From the NCBI RefSeq assembly GCF_023343835.1, contig NC_064436.1, positions 49,265,883-49,329,882 on the forward strand: a DNA stretch of 64,000 nt. Reading direction: 5' to 3'. Every line of letters begins with the position of its first letter. Position 1 is the stretch's first letter. Made by a program: the position numbers and the translations under genes. The notes below the pieces were generated by a model. The model saw only the letters and a program-made list of their open reading frames with translations. It ran no database searches and was not told the origin of the DNA. Origin of the DNA: Lagopus muta (lineage: Eukaryota; Chordata; Aves; Galliformes; Phasianidae). Positions 41,508 to 52,640 of the stretch are shown here, piece after piece.

Positions 41508-42424
41508 CTATGACTTGTCTGGGAACACACACGGCCACCTTGCCAGGCGAGTGACATCCTCCCTGGGATAACCGCAACGTGCAGCAGTGATGATAGTCCC
41601 CAGCCAGAAGGAGTGCACACCGTACTGCTCCAGGGGCAGCCCCAGCAGCCTAAGGGTCCACCTGAGAACAGTCAGGAAACCCCTCTTCGTTACAGGCATG
41701 TTGTCCCTGTGCACAAAGAGCGGCCCTTCCAGCCTTGAACGCACAGCCACAAAGCTCCGGAGGGCCAGGACAGGGCACACCCACGGCTCTCCTGACAGAG
41801 CAAGGCTGATGATGGGTCTCTCCCGGTCGACAGGAGAGTTACGCAGGCGAAACACCACTCTGCCTTCTGTCACCTGCATGTCCCTCAGGTAGAGCAGTTC
41901 AGGCTGCAGTACATTACGGTGCTTTGCCACCACCTCTCTTATTCGAAGTGCACCAAAAAAAGCCACTGTGAACAATGCACGGAACAGTAAGCATTCATAA
42001 CGGGATACACACACAGATTCCAGAGCTCCTAAAAGAGATCGTAAGACCTCAATTGTTATAGGAGCATATTTTTCCCTCAGGATGCCCACTTGACGTCTCA
42101 ACCCCATTACCATCAAACGGGTTATAGCATCTTCCAGAGGGTCAGAATTACCAGACAGTCTTGATAAGTAAGACAAGGCTGCCACATACACCAATGTTTT
42201 TGAGGAGGAGTAAAGAGACTCCACAGCTAAAAATCCCCTAACTTGATCCTCTGGAATGGGCCAGGCTGCAGGCATTCCCATGACCTTCCTAAAGGCGAGA
42301 AATTTCTTCAGCCCCTCAAGGTAGGCTTGCCAAAGCCTAACATCCCCCGAGCACTCCAATAACAACAATGTCTTCAGAGGCTGAGGTCCCAGTGAGTGTT
42401 TCCAAGGAGAATCAGCCTCCCGTC
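41508..42424 (-). CDS. TYRA coding exon 2 (recombinase domain)
   Basis: The acceptor is CTTGTAG just before 42424, followed by two bases that complete the split codon, then an open frame of 305 codons. It contains the whole recombinase-like region. The start shared with TYRB (LGPxPLKTL) lies before the first long-frame residue, so coding extends upstream to the acceptor. Confidence 0.88.
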
Positions 42425-43079
42425 CTACAAGACAGGATTCACATTAGCACAACCAGAACAAGCACACCACCCAAACTGCAATAAAGACAGCATCCCACTG
42501 TGCGAGGCACATCACTTGAGTGATGCCCCAGCAGTTTATCTGACTATAGACACTGAGCTCACACATAGCTAAACCCTGAGCGGTTAACGAGACATTCTTC
42601 AGGTGAGAAGGATTATAAGGAACACCTGACGCATCTCAGGCACAACATCTGGCAGTGCTCCAGTAATTCAGAGCAGTACCAGAGAAAGTAAACAAAAGCT
42701 CAGCTAAAACCAAGCCTCGCGAGCATGGTCTGCAGACCGTCTAACCAAGAAGGGCACGCAGTACCTTCCTGCCAGAAGGCAGAAAAACCCTTCGAGAAAA
42801 ACGAAGGCGAGAGCCGCCGCAGGCAGAGCACAGCGGGTGCTTTGCCGCTGCCACACGTGCTCACCTACCCGCTGCCGCGCCGAGCTCCCCGCACCGCCCC
42901 GCCGCCTGGGTCCTGCACGCGGTCCTCTGCCCCGTTCTGCACGGCGATGCAACAGCCGCCTGTCCGGAGAGGCCCAGCTTCAGCCACTCCACGCCCGGCT
43001 CCTGGGCCAACAGGGTCAGCATCTCCCAGAAAGGTGAAGCGGCCGCAGCCCCACTCGCAGCGCGGCCACTGCACGACAT
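41508..43079 (-). CDS. Tyrosine-recombinase-like protein, divergent pair member TYRA
   Basis: Two exons, 43079-42869 and 42424-41508, joined by a phase-1 GT-AG intron, give 1128 nt and 375 residues with no internal stop. The second exon is a tyrosine recombinase of the XerD/DIRS/Ngaro type: a helical core-binding segment (about 100-170, with WQAYLEGLKKFLAF), then the catalytic fold. Arg231 in FFGALR and His341 in VHSFW are kept. The H-x-x-R arginine is Trp344, the expected lysine of the S-K-T-D hairpin reads S-P-V-D, and the protein ends eight residues after the RW motif (366-367), before the usual tyrosine nucleophile. It should therefore bind but not cut DNA, if it binds at all. Exon 1 lies in a CpG island and is Ala/Gly-rich, with an SPFWE motif shared with TYRB. 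A single-copy host gene derived from a transposon is the best reading. Gene model by eye; exon 1 is less certain than exon 2. Confidence 0.8.
42869..43079 (-). CDS. TYRA coding exon 1
   Basis: 70 codons plus one base from the ATG at 43079-43077 to the donor GTAGGT at 42868. SPFWE (residues 15-19) followed by LLAQEPGVEWL aligns with SPFWE and LLGREPGMEWL in TYRB exon 1. The donor context (G then GTAGGT) is the same in both genes. A second GT (GTGAGC) four bases further in would put exon 2 out of frame. The parallel with TYRB makes this exon much more likely than its GC-rich composition alone would. Confidence 0.72.
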
Positions 43080-43584
43080 GACGAGCGCTGTACTTCAGCC
43101 ACAGCAGCACGAAGTCAGTTCGCTCATCAGCGCGGGCTGTTTAATAGCCACGCTGCAGCCCGCGGCGCCCGCCGATTGGGCACTCGCAGCAAAGCGGGGA
43201 GCGCACAGTGCTGCCATTGACTGTCCGGCCGGAGTGGGCGGGGCGGAAGGTGCGAAGGGGCCGTGAGCCGATTCCTGTACTCAGAAGGGCGCTCTTCGTT
43301 AGCCCTTAATTGCGGTCTAACGAGGCGATAAGTAGCAGATAACACTTCCTTGGCGCTTCCTACGAGATGAGGCCCGCCCGGCGGCAGGAAGCGGCCCGAG
43401 GTGCGAACTGCCCTCCGCGCCGAGACCTCCCCAGCGTCCTCCCCCGGCACGGATTCCGCGATTGGCTGAGAGAAGGGCACGGCTGAGAGACAGTCCTTGT
43501 CATTGGCCGGGAGTTTGGGACAGGGTACAAAATGGTGCAACGGGCGCGTCGTTGTGCTGCGTTCGGGACGTCGCTTTGTTGGCG

Positions 43585-43759
43585 ATGTGGCGCTCTGAGA
43601 GTGGGGTCGAGCCGGCTGCTACCAGCCCTTCGCCGTTCTGGGAGATCCTCGCCTTGCTGGGGCGAGAACCCGGCATGGAGTGGCTGCTGCGTAGTCCAAA
43701 TGGCTGCACTGGGTGGCTGGGTTCAAGCGGACAGGAGCCTGGTGGCGGGGACGGAGTGG
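43585..43759 (+). CDS. TYRB coding exon 1
   Basis: 58 codons plus one base. The ATG at 43585 is the first ATG in this frame and lies as far from the SPFWE motif as the TYRA start does (16 versus 14 residues before it). The open frame continues upstream to about 43462 without an ATG. The donor GTAGGT at 43760 is identical to that of TYRA. Confidence 0.7.
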
Positions 43760-45127
43760 GTAGGTGTAGTGCTGAGGGGGTTGTGCTTGGGGGGGCTGCA
43801 TGGTGTGGCCGAGTGAAGTGGGAGGTTGGCATACTCTTTCTTTGGGCTCTGACCCCTGTGTAGGAAGCCTGCTGGGAGCTGCATGCACTAAGAATTTATT
43901 TGTAATATGTGTTTTTGTCACTTCCAGACTCTTGTGCGTGTTCATCTTAACCTGGGGTTGCAGAACGTTGGGGTGTTGTTCTGAGTCCCTAGCTAGGCTT
44001 GGCGTATTGCTCTAAGAAAAGTCATGGGGTGTTCTTACACTTAACCCTTCATTCTTGTCACTCTACAGGAGAGTCCTAAAAATGCAAGGGACATTCTTGT
44101 AAAGTTTTTGTCGTGTTTTTCTTTGTTTGTTTGTTTGTTTTGTTTTCTTCAGAGAAGCTCAAACAATAGTTGCAGGGTGTTGTAAGGAAAGAAGCTTTTG
44201 TCTGCTTGTCAGTGAGACTGCCTTGCTTACCATTGCTAATCTTGGTTTCTTTCTGCAGATGAGCTCAGCCATGTTTCTGAGAAGCATCCCTTAGGTCCTT
44301 GGCCCCTGAAGACTCTTATGTTACTGGAGGGCTCAAGAAGTAACCAGCAATGGCAGCTCTACTGTGAGGGCCTGAAGAATTTTCTTGCCTTTAGAGAATA
44401 CATGGCACTGCGTGCAGTTTGGCCAGTTCCAGTGAGTCAAGTGAAAGGCTTCTTGGCCATCATGGAGTGCCAGGATCTGCCTCCCACAAAAATAATAATG
44501 TACATGGAAGGACTATCTTTCATCTCCAAAATGGTAGATCATCCTGATCCTCTTCAAGACCCTGCTGTCTGTCACATGATATCAAGATTGAAATGTAAGA
44601 CTGCTCTTTCAAAAGATAAATACTCTCCTGTAACAATTGAAGTGTTAAGATCTCTCCTGGGAACTCTGGAGTCTGTGTGTAGCTCTCCTTACGAGTGTAT
44701 ATTGTTCCGTGCCTTATTTACTGTGGCTTTCTGGGGGGCACTACGCACAGAAGAAATAGTGGCAAATCACAAAAATGTAGTGCAGCCAAAGCTCTTGTAC
44801 TTGAGTGATCTCCAGCTGACTGGCTGGAGTGCAAACCTTTGCTTGCATACATCTCAAATAGGTCAAGAAAGGTCTTTGGTCCAACTGGCACTTTCTAGTG
44901 AGATGTGGGTATGTCCTATTAAAGCTCTCCGTGTCTATGTGGCAGCACGGCCACGGGGAGAGGGTCTTCTCTTTGTGCATTTGGATAGTAGACCTGTCAC
45001 AAAGAGGGAGTTCCTAACAGTCTTCCGACGTGCTCTTGGACTTGCTGGACATCCTCCAACTCATTATGGTGTGCATTCCTTCTGGCTGGGGGCTCTTGTA
45101 ACAGCGTGGTCTTCATGGGTATTCTGA
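43585..45127 (+). CDS. Tyrosine-recombinase-like protein, divergent pair member TYRB (C-terminus frameshifted)
   Basis: Exons 43585-43759 and 44259-45127 join through a phase-1 GT-AG intron to give 347 residues. Same architecture as TYRA: exon 1 with SPFWE (residues 17-21), a junction leading to LGPWPLKTL, a core-binding segment with WQLYCEGLKNFLAF, and a catalytic fold with Arg221 (FWGALR) and His331. As in TYRA, the second box arginine is Trp (334) in VHSFWLG. The lysine position is Gln. In the best block of 68 residues I count 51 identical to TYRA. The frame then shifts at about 45113-45117, giving a stop at 45125-45127; the TYRA-like frame continues at 45117-45161, to a stop just after an ARW motif. 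Codons are more A/T-rich than in TYRA. Either a functional truncated gene or a young pseudogene; the remaining frame is fully open, so I favour expressed or recently lost. Confidence 0.75.
44259..45127 (+). CDS. TYRB coding exon 2 (recombinase domain)
   Basis: The acceptor TTTCTTTCTGCAG ends at 44258, a good pyrimidine tract. The exon starts with two bases finishing the split codon, as in TYRA, then reads open to the premature stop at 45125-45127. Confidence 0.83.
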
Positions 45128-45421
45128 TGAAGCCATTGACAGAATCGCAAGGTGGAGATGAATTAGTTGGAAGAGGACATAATTACAGCTTTCCGTTGGA
45201 CATCTGTGGTAATGGATATTTTCTGCAATGCAGAGATGTTTTCTACTGAATATAGTTTCGGTATCCTGCTAAGTTGTAGAAAAGGAGTAACTACTACTTT
45301 TCTCACCCAAGATGGCTTTGAGACTGTCTTGGTTTTAAAACTTTTGTGACTTGTGGGTCCATTGGTATGTATCCATACAGCATATTTGTGCTGGCTGTAT
45401 TTTAACCTTATGTAATTTTTT

Positions 45422-45427
45422 ATTAAA
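45422..45427 (+). terminator. Candidate TYRB polyadenylation signal
   Basis: ATTAAA about 295 bases after the TYRB stop, followed by a T-rich stretch and GT-rich DNA (45431-45475), as downstream elements usually are. A canonical AATAAA occurs at 45557-45562 as an alternative. Confidence 0.45.
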
Positions 45428-46994
45428 CTGCCTTTTCTTTTCATAAACTCTTCTGGTCTTTTTGTTGTGTGCTGGTCAAAGAGTGCAATTCTGCACAACA
45501 GTGACATGTTAACTTGGTACAGGCATGCATCCCATTTACAGCCTGATGGAATGAGAAATAAAGCTGGCTGAATTTGAAGCTAAGCTGTGGATATGAAGAG
45601 AGTTCAGCTGCTAACTTAACAGAGAAACTGATGTTGTCCAGGCTGCAGTTGCATAGCAGCTGCGTCCAACTTAAGCAGCTGCTGGTGTTGTCTCAGTTTC
45701 TATGTATGTGGGCCTGCCCCTTGACAATTAGATCCTTCCCTGCACCCTTCTCAACTGTATCAGACTGAGATACTGAGTAAAAGAAGCCTTTAATTGAGAA
45801 GAAGCTAACCTATCAAAGGTGACCTTGCTGAGTTCAAAGGATCCCTTGTAGCAGAGAACATTTGTTAAGAGATGGCTAACATAAATAACCCACCTCTGCT
45901 AATTGGGGTACTTCTTAGATTTGTCAGTGATTAAATCACATATCTGAGAAGCACCTTCATAATGTTGAGTGTCACCTTCTATTATACCAAAGGCATTTGA
46001 AGTAATGGCATCCCTTGCAGTATTTCATATCAGTGCTTTCAGGACCTACCCAGGTTGGCTTCTCTGTGTACCTACTTAGTATTGCATTTTTCAGTATTCC
46101 AAGAGGAATTTCAGGTACAGCAAACTGTTACTCTGCTCTACATACAGAGCACATCACAATAGAAAGCCATAATTTAATAATTCCCTGCTGTGCATCTGGT
46201 AGATCCCCTGCTACAGCTTTGCAGAATGAGCATGGTGTGGTGCTGACCCCGTATTCCAGTCATCTTGCCTGTATTTATGAATAGTAAGTGGTGTCAGACT
46301 TCTCCAGATCTCCCTGTTGGACTGCAAGGGAATGAGTTAAAATACCCGGTACTCCCAAAGAACACATCTTTCATGTTGTTCCCATGTTTGTTTTTATTTC
46401 CCTGGGAACCACCTACATAGGAAATTTGCTGCCTTCCTAGCTGACATCTGACAAGGCATGTGCGGTGACTGTTACAGCTCCCACAGCCCATTGGGAGGTG
46501 CTCCCGTGGCCAGAGGAGTGGGTAGGAGGTGATGTTTGAAGGGTTAGGAGCGGTCAGACCTAGCTGGGCTTGAAAGACTCGAGGGAAGGCTTTCATAGGC
46601 TACAGGGATTGTCATCACCAGAGTCTCCAGCACTGAGTTAGATCTGCCTAATGGGCAAAGCAGTACACACAGAAAATGTACCAGATTCAAGCCATTTGCT
46701 GAGAGGCCAAATATCATCTCACAGCCTACTACTGTATGGATGGAGTTTGGTTTGGGGCTTTTCTTCATACAACCCTGTTGAAGCCTTTTGGCAGGTGTTT
46801 CCGGTGCAGAAAGAAAACAGGTCCCTGTGGTTAGGCTGGTTGGTTTATCTCGGCTCGCTCACCAACCAGCACTGTACATCAGCGGCTCTGCCACATTATC
46901 TTAACCCCTGTGGAAAACTCCAGAGTCAGGAGAGTATTTTAACACCCAGACCTAATTTCACAACATAATGTTACCCAGAAAAAGTGACTTTAAA

Positions 46995-47032
46995 ATAATA
47001 GTAATAGTAGTAGTAGTAATAATAATAATAAT
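46995..47032 (+). repeat. Compound (TAG)n(TAA)n microsatellite
   Basis: Trinucleotide repeats ATA/GTA then TAA, followed by a T run at 47035. Confidence 0.93.
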
Positions 47033-48672
47033 GCTTTTTTTTTGTTTGTTTAGCTGCAAGAGCTGGGCTAAGGCAGTGCTGCTGGGGTTGCTTCCAGCAG
47101 CTCCTGGGCTGACCCTTTCTGTGCACTGTAATTGCTATATTTATTCATCCTCACCAGACTGGAGGGGATGCTGCCCTTGTCCTTCCAGCAAAGGAATCTA
47201 AAGAGCACTGCAAACATGGGAAATTTCTGGAAAAACAGCACACAGGAGGTCCAGGTCACTCTGGGTCTCATCTAAGCCTTGAGATGTTAGGGCTGTGAAA
47301 GAGCACCCACAGGCACCACAGAAAGGGCCTGTGCAGTCCTCAGAGTCTCTTAAAGGAAAACTAAACAGTATAATTAAGCTGAAAAATCCAGAGATGGGTT
47401 GCATGATAATACTCCAAGGACACAGGACACATCCAAGCTTGTGGTAGATGTGGGACACAGGACTACCTGGGGGCATGTCTATTCCTCCAACACCTCCAAC
47501 AACACAATAAATACCTAAGTAAGCTCAGAATTTATGTATTTATTGATCGTCTCCACAAAATCTTCCCATCTTATCCTGCAGAATCAAGCAAAACTATTTT
47601 ATTTTGTGCCTTTGTGGGTACAGGAACACTCAGAAAAGGGTTTGGGTGTCTACCAATTTCAGTGGAAGTGTTGGCACCTGTGTTGAAGATGCTACCTTGC
47701 CCACTTTGGCTCCTGCTTCTGTAGGTGACCCCAAACCATGCTGTTCTCCAGGGCAGAGCTGGCATGATGGTGATGCCTTGAGTCAGCCTGAGACAGCCAG
47801 GACGGAGGGAAGTCTACACACACAGAGTCTGTGGCCGTAAGGCTTCTCAACCACTTGCTTTTTATACAACATATGTGCAGAAGCAGCTTTGTTTTGACAA
47901 AATATCCTCCTCACAGCTCTCCTCACCCACCCACCATCCCAAAACAGGGTGTTCCTCTGTCTCAGAGCATGGACACAAGAAGAAATTAATTGATGGTGTG
48001 AGTTTACAGTGTGTTTATTCCGTGCTAACTGCCCGTGCCTACACACTCCTACTCAGCAAAATGAAAGGTAAAAAGGTGTAAATGACTTCACACTTCATTA
48101 ACAAGCAAGAGCATTCATCCAGGCAGAAATATTTTAACCAAGCAGCTTACTCCAAAGCAAGCTTTGCTTTCTTTGTGGCTTAATCCAGACGCTGTTAAAA
48201 TCCATGGGTGTATCTCTCAGTTTCAGCAAATCATCTTGCTGGCAAAGATAAAGCTGTAGTCACATAATCCATTCTTATTTCAGGGTATCACACATATCCC
48301 GAGATGTAGGATTTCAAGTGCTTTTAAAATGGAAACTCGGTCAGGCTCCCACTCAGTGGGATCTGTTATCTCCCACTGACATAGTAGCCAAATCCTTGTT
48401 ACTTCAGGACTCACACTTTCGCAGAACTATATAGTGATTTTATTTATATGATGGTGTTTCTCTTCATCATAGGTAGGACTCAGCATTTAAAACTCAGAAG
48501 AGTTAGAAAGTTAGACCAAGAGCTCTCAGCACATCTTCAGATATAGGGTTCTACACTTGCAGTTGATCAGGCTCAATTGAGAACATTCCCATCAATTTAA
48601 CTTATGGAAAACAGCCAATTCATGTCACTTTGAGCCCAATGACATCTCACCAGTTTCCCACTGCCATTTCAA

Positions 48673-48698
48673 TTTTTTTTTTTTTTTTTTTTTTTTTT
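48673..48698 (+). repeat. (T)26 tract
   Basis: Uninterrupted thymine run in the intergenic region between TYRB and RHOH. Confidence 0.97.
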
Positions 48699-51600
48699 GT
48701 GGATGCTGAAGTGGGATTTGATGTTGTGAATTTAGATGATCAACTTCCAACTTCCTTGCCTAAGGAACACTCCAGGTGAAATTTTACCTAAAGACTCATG
48801 AAGGCCAAAGGAAGAAAACAGTATTTTCTGTTACCAACACAAGGCTGTGTGGCAACCTCACCTGGAGACAGGGCTGGAGACCACAAAATAGAGGAGATGT
48901 CCTGTAGGCAAAACTCAGTGATTCTTATCATTAATGTCATTTGTACTGTTATACTGGAAAGGCACTGACGCTCTTTGTGATTAAAAGCATGTCTAAATGA
49001 CAACAGTAGCACAGTGCAGTGATTTTCAGTTGCACGCAGTTCAGGAGAGTTCTCCAATGCTGAATGAAGGACTGTGCATCTGAAAGCTTCTCCATTTCAT
49101 TATGTCATGGCAATAAAGAATGGGAGCACTCCCTCATCTCGCCACATATTTTATACAGCATTGCCTGACATGCAGACAATGCAGGCCTCTTTTACTTCAT
49201 TACAGTCCCCTTGACACGTTTCTCACATGTGCAGACCTGAGAGGAGAGATCCAGTCCTTCCTGCGTGCATCTCCCTTTTCTCCTCCATGAAAATGATAAA
49301 GAGGGTGGGTAGGAGGCCCCAGCTCCTCCCTGAAGGCACTAACGATGGAATTATCACTTGGACGTGAGTACAATGCCCACTGTAGCAGCTTCATCTCTCT
49401 TACCCCAGAACAAAGAACTCAAATGACCAGGAGGAGGAATGAATAGAATTTCATCGTGATAATTCAGCTGGCATATGCTTCTGTAAGGAGACCACATCAA
49501 AAAGTGAAACTGCAGTCTCATGCGGTTGTTTGCAGAGTCGATGACTCAGAGCCCTCTCTCTTCCCATGCAGCAGCTCACTAAACCTGTGCTTGCTTTCAC
49601 AATTTCCATTCCCTTCAGGAGAGAGGGCTGTGTTCATGCTGTGTGGTCACGTGAATACTCTCCACCAGGTAATGAGACATTCTAAGGTCTCAAGCTTACT
49701 GTAGAATTGATGAATGATCATTTATCTAAATTGTTATATTTAACCCAGGAAAATCCAAGAATTAATGCGTTTCACTATTATTTCTATGGCCATTTCCATT
49801 TCTGGATTCCCTCTGGATTTAATTCCAGTTGGTGGGGACTGTTTTATGAGTGATAATGGTCAAAGAAAGAGGGTTCAGCCCCTCACATGGCATTCACATT
49901 GCATGGCTCTCACACCACATTGGTGTCCACCTCCATCTCAAAGAATCCTATGTCTGACATCAACTAGTTACAGCTGATCTTGTACCCTATCCATTGGGAA
50001 GCCTCTGAAGTGGCCAGAGTTGGATTCAACACTGCAAATCTGCAGGGTGAAGTACATCCATCTTGGTCTTAATGAAGAAGCTTAGCTTCAGACATTTCAG
50101 CTGTAAACTTATTCTTGTCTCTGTTTCCTCTGAGCTTAATTTGATCTTGATATCAGTGATTGTGCATTTGTGTCACTCTGTTGCAAAGTTGATCATGGCA
50201 ATTTCTAGTTCTGTTTCTAGTGTGACAGGTGGAGGGAAAACACCTTTAAAGGGCAATTAACTTCAGAAAAAGAAACAATAGCTGTGACAAGTGCATCCAT
50301 CCCTCTCCAAGGAGTGGTAACGTAAAAGGCTGAAATGCAAGAAATCTGTTTTGTTGCATCTGCACCCACCATTTCAACAGCAGCACCTAAACCATGTGCA
50401 CGATGTAGCTGAACACGCTGTTTGAAAAATATGCTTTCCCTGAGGATTAGACTGTCCAGAGACATAAGGTGATCACTCTAGTAACCTGAATTCATAAGAA
50501 AACAAGGATTGCTTGTTTCTCTCTAACAACTATGTCAGATGTAGCTATTTATCTGTGCTATGATACTGCCTGTTTGCAGTTCAGAGGTGGAGAAGCTGGC
50601 TCCTGCCCAAGCCACTGCACATCTGCAAATGGCTGGTGCTGATGGAGTCTGCAAGCACACTCTCACAAGGCGAGGAGAGAAGAGCATGGCCCTCAACCGC
50701 AGCGCGGGGGCTGCTGATTACTGATCCTTTGCCTTCATTCAGTTCTGTGAATTCTGTCCTCAGGCCAGCTCTTCTGAAGTGCTGTGCAAATAGGTATGCA
50801 GAGATGAAACACTTTGAAACATCAGCTACTGGGCCAGGAGTTATGCTTTAAGCTATGCTCAGAGTAGTTGTGTTGTTCTAAAAGCAAACCCTACCAAAAC
50901 ATCAGTATGTATTGCTGGTATCCCAGGGGAGCTACATGTCACCACGAGCCAGCCTGTCTCTAGCATCTGTCCACCTGCATGCAGGATGTCATTTATCTGC
51001 TTCAGAGCAAACAAGCTCACACACGAGGTGATTTTTACCACAGTTACTCAAGCAGCAAGTGAGTTCGTTTGTGCAAAGTGCTGCGTACTCAGCAGCTCCT
51101 CCCCAGCAGTCTGAAGCTGGGCTGGATCAGGGCCACAGCTCAAGGCCTAGCAGTGACAAGTTCCTAAGTCTCATGCAAAGTTTGTTTAGGGCCTGCCTGT
51201 CTCTTGGAAACCATTTCTATAGAACCTCCACACACAGTTCACACAGCCTTGAGTTTCCTTACCAGTGTTGTGAAGTCTGTAATAAACATGCAGGCTGAAG
51301 AGCATCAAGGAAAGCACTGGACCAAGGTTTCATTGACACAAATACTGCTGCACCCTTGGCTGCAGCCACTTGGTGTTCCTGGTTGTCACAGATCTGCCAC
51401 ACTGCACCCAGGGCATTCACTTGATGTGCTGTCCTCTCCCATGCCCTGTGCAGCAGTGCCTCTGAAATGGGTGCTGCATACCTCTGAGCTCAGGCTTCTT
51501 TTCCTGGCCAAGGCACAGCCTCTCCTCAAACTCTGAGGGACAGCCATCCTTAGCTCAGCTTTCCCCCAAGTCAAGGACATGTGCTCCAGCCACATGAGGC

Positions 51601-52640
51601 CTAGGGTTGGCTGGGAGGTGAACAGGCACAGGTCACAGCCTGCTGCAGCACAGAAACAAAGCAAATCTGCTTTCTTTGGGGAACATATTATGCTTTGCTT
51701 TTAAGAGTGTGTGATGGCAAATGGCCTCAGCCACCTTCCACAATTTACTGCATAGCACAAGCTGACCTCACACAAGAACCCTTTGCTCTAAGTACCAAAT
51801 GCAGGGCATTCCTCACATTTTCTGTTGATCAGTTAATTTCTGGTCTGGGAAGTCATGTTTGCAGGCAGAAGAATCAGTACGAATTGTCCAAATAACCTCT
51901 AGTGCTGCTAGATGTTCACGCAGGGTGAACAACCGCAGAAACAAGAAGCAAGAAGCTTGGGCAGTGCTCCATTCAGCCACATTATCTCATCTCTGATTTC
52001 TTCAGTTCTCAGTAACCTTTTTCACTTTTTACAGCCTCAGCTATTTCCTTTCACTACGCTTTAGCTCCTACTGTTTTGCGTACCAGCAGCCCACCTCTCC
52101 TCCTTCCCCCTCCTACCTTCTTTCTAACCTTCTCGAGAGCAAACCACATCCTTACATTCCCCTCATTGTTAGCGCCGCCATTGGTGCTGTTCTCACAGCT
52201 CCTCACTGCTTTTAGATCAAGTGGTCTCCGAACCTCAACAGCTCTTTAGATGTTCCTCTCTGCAGGTGTTCAGACTACCCCAGCAAGCTACATCTTACAC
52301 GTTTGAACTAAGATACCCTTCAGTACACCATATACACCTCAAAAACCTAAATTAGTCCTTGCAGTAAGTGGGAGCTTGCTGTGAACTGGAAACTTACAGC
52401 AGATTTGTGATCCCTTGAAAATATTTTGCTGAACAAATGGACTCCGGACACTTCAGAGAAAGAAATAAGGCAATTCATATTTGTGACATTTACTGTGGGC
52501 TTAATGTGACCATTAATGCTAAATGTGCACGTTGCTCAGTCACTCAATTGACTCAGACTTCAGCTGAGGTACCTGAGGTGTCACATCAGGAGGTGACACT
52601 TGCCATTCCTTCAGGTCTTGTTCCAAAAAATCGTAAAAAT

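Larger units (their letters stand above)
42830..43790. promoter_or_regulatory. CpG island, probable bidirectional promoter of TYRA and TYRB
   Basis: The only long CpG-dense, GC-rich block in the window. It covers both first exons and the roughly 505 bp between the two start codons. Promoter-type sites inside: a GC box GGGCGGGGCGG at 43236-43246 followed by an ETS-like GGAAG, and inverted CCAAT boxes (ATTGG) at 43175-43179, 43461-43465 and 43502-43506. The last two lie 80-125 bp upstream of the TYRB ATG, a usual NF-Y distance. No TATA box is seen. Divergent genes around one island fit a shared promoter; that it is active is inference. Confidence 0.8.

Noticed and set aside
41587-41892. Plus-strand frame of 101 residues
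   Set aside because: Antisense of TYRA exon 2, with no homology of its own.
42704-43266. Several overlapping Arg/Pro/Ala-rich frames in the CpG island
   Set aside because: High GC removes stops in all frames; only the frames sharing SPFWE between the two genes are supported.
43462-43584. Upstream N-terminal extension of TYRB
   Set aside because: The frame is open to 43462 but starts with TTG and has no ATG before 43585. The ATG at 43585 matches the TYRA start, and the extension overlaps the CCAAT boxes.
41508-45127. Bacterial contamination as the source of the XerD-like frames
   Set aside because: Both genes have GT-AG introns, vertebrate polyadenylation signals and a CpG island, and lie in continuous avian sequence. 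Their closest pattern is to eukaryotic transposon recombinases.
41508-45127. TYRA and TYRB as a recent assembly duplication
   Set aside because: They differ at about a quarter of residues even in the best block and more elsewhere, their introns do not match, and their codon composition differs.
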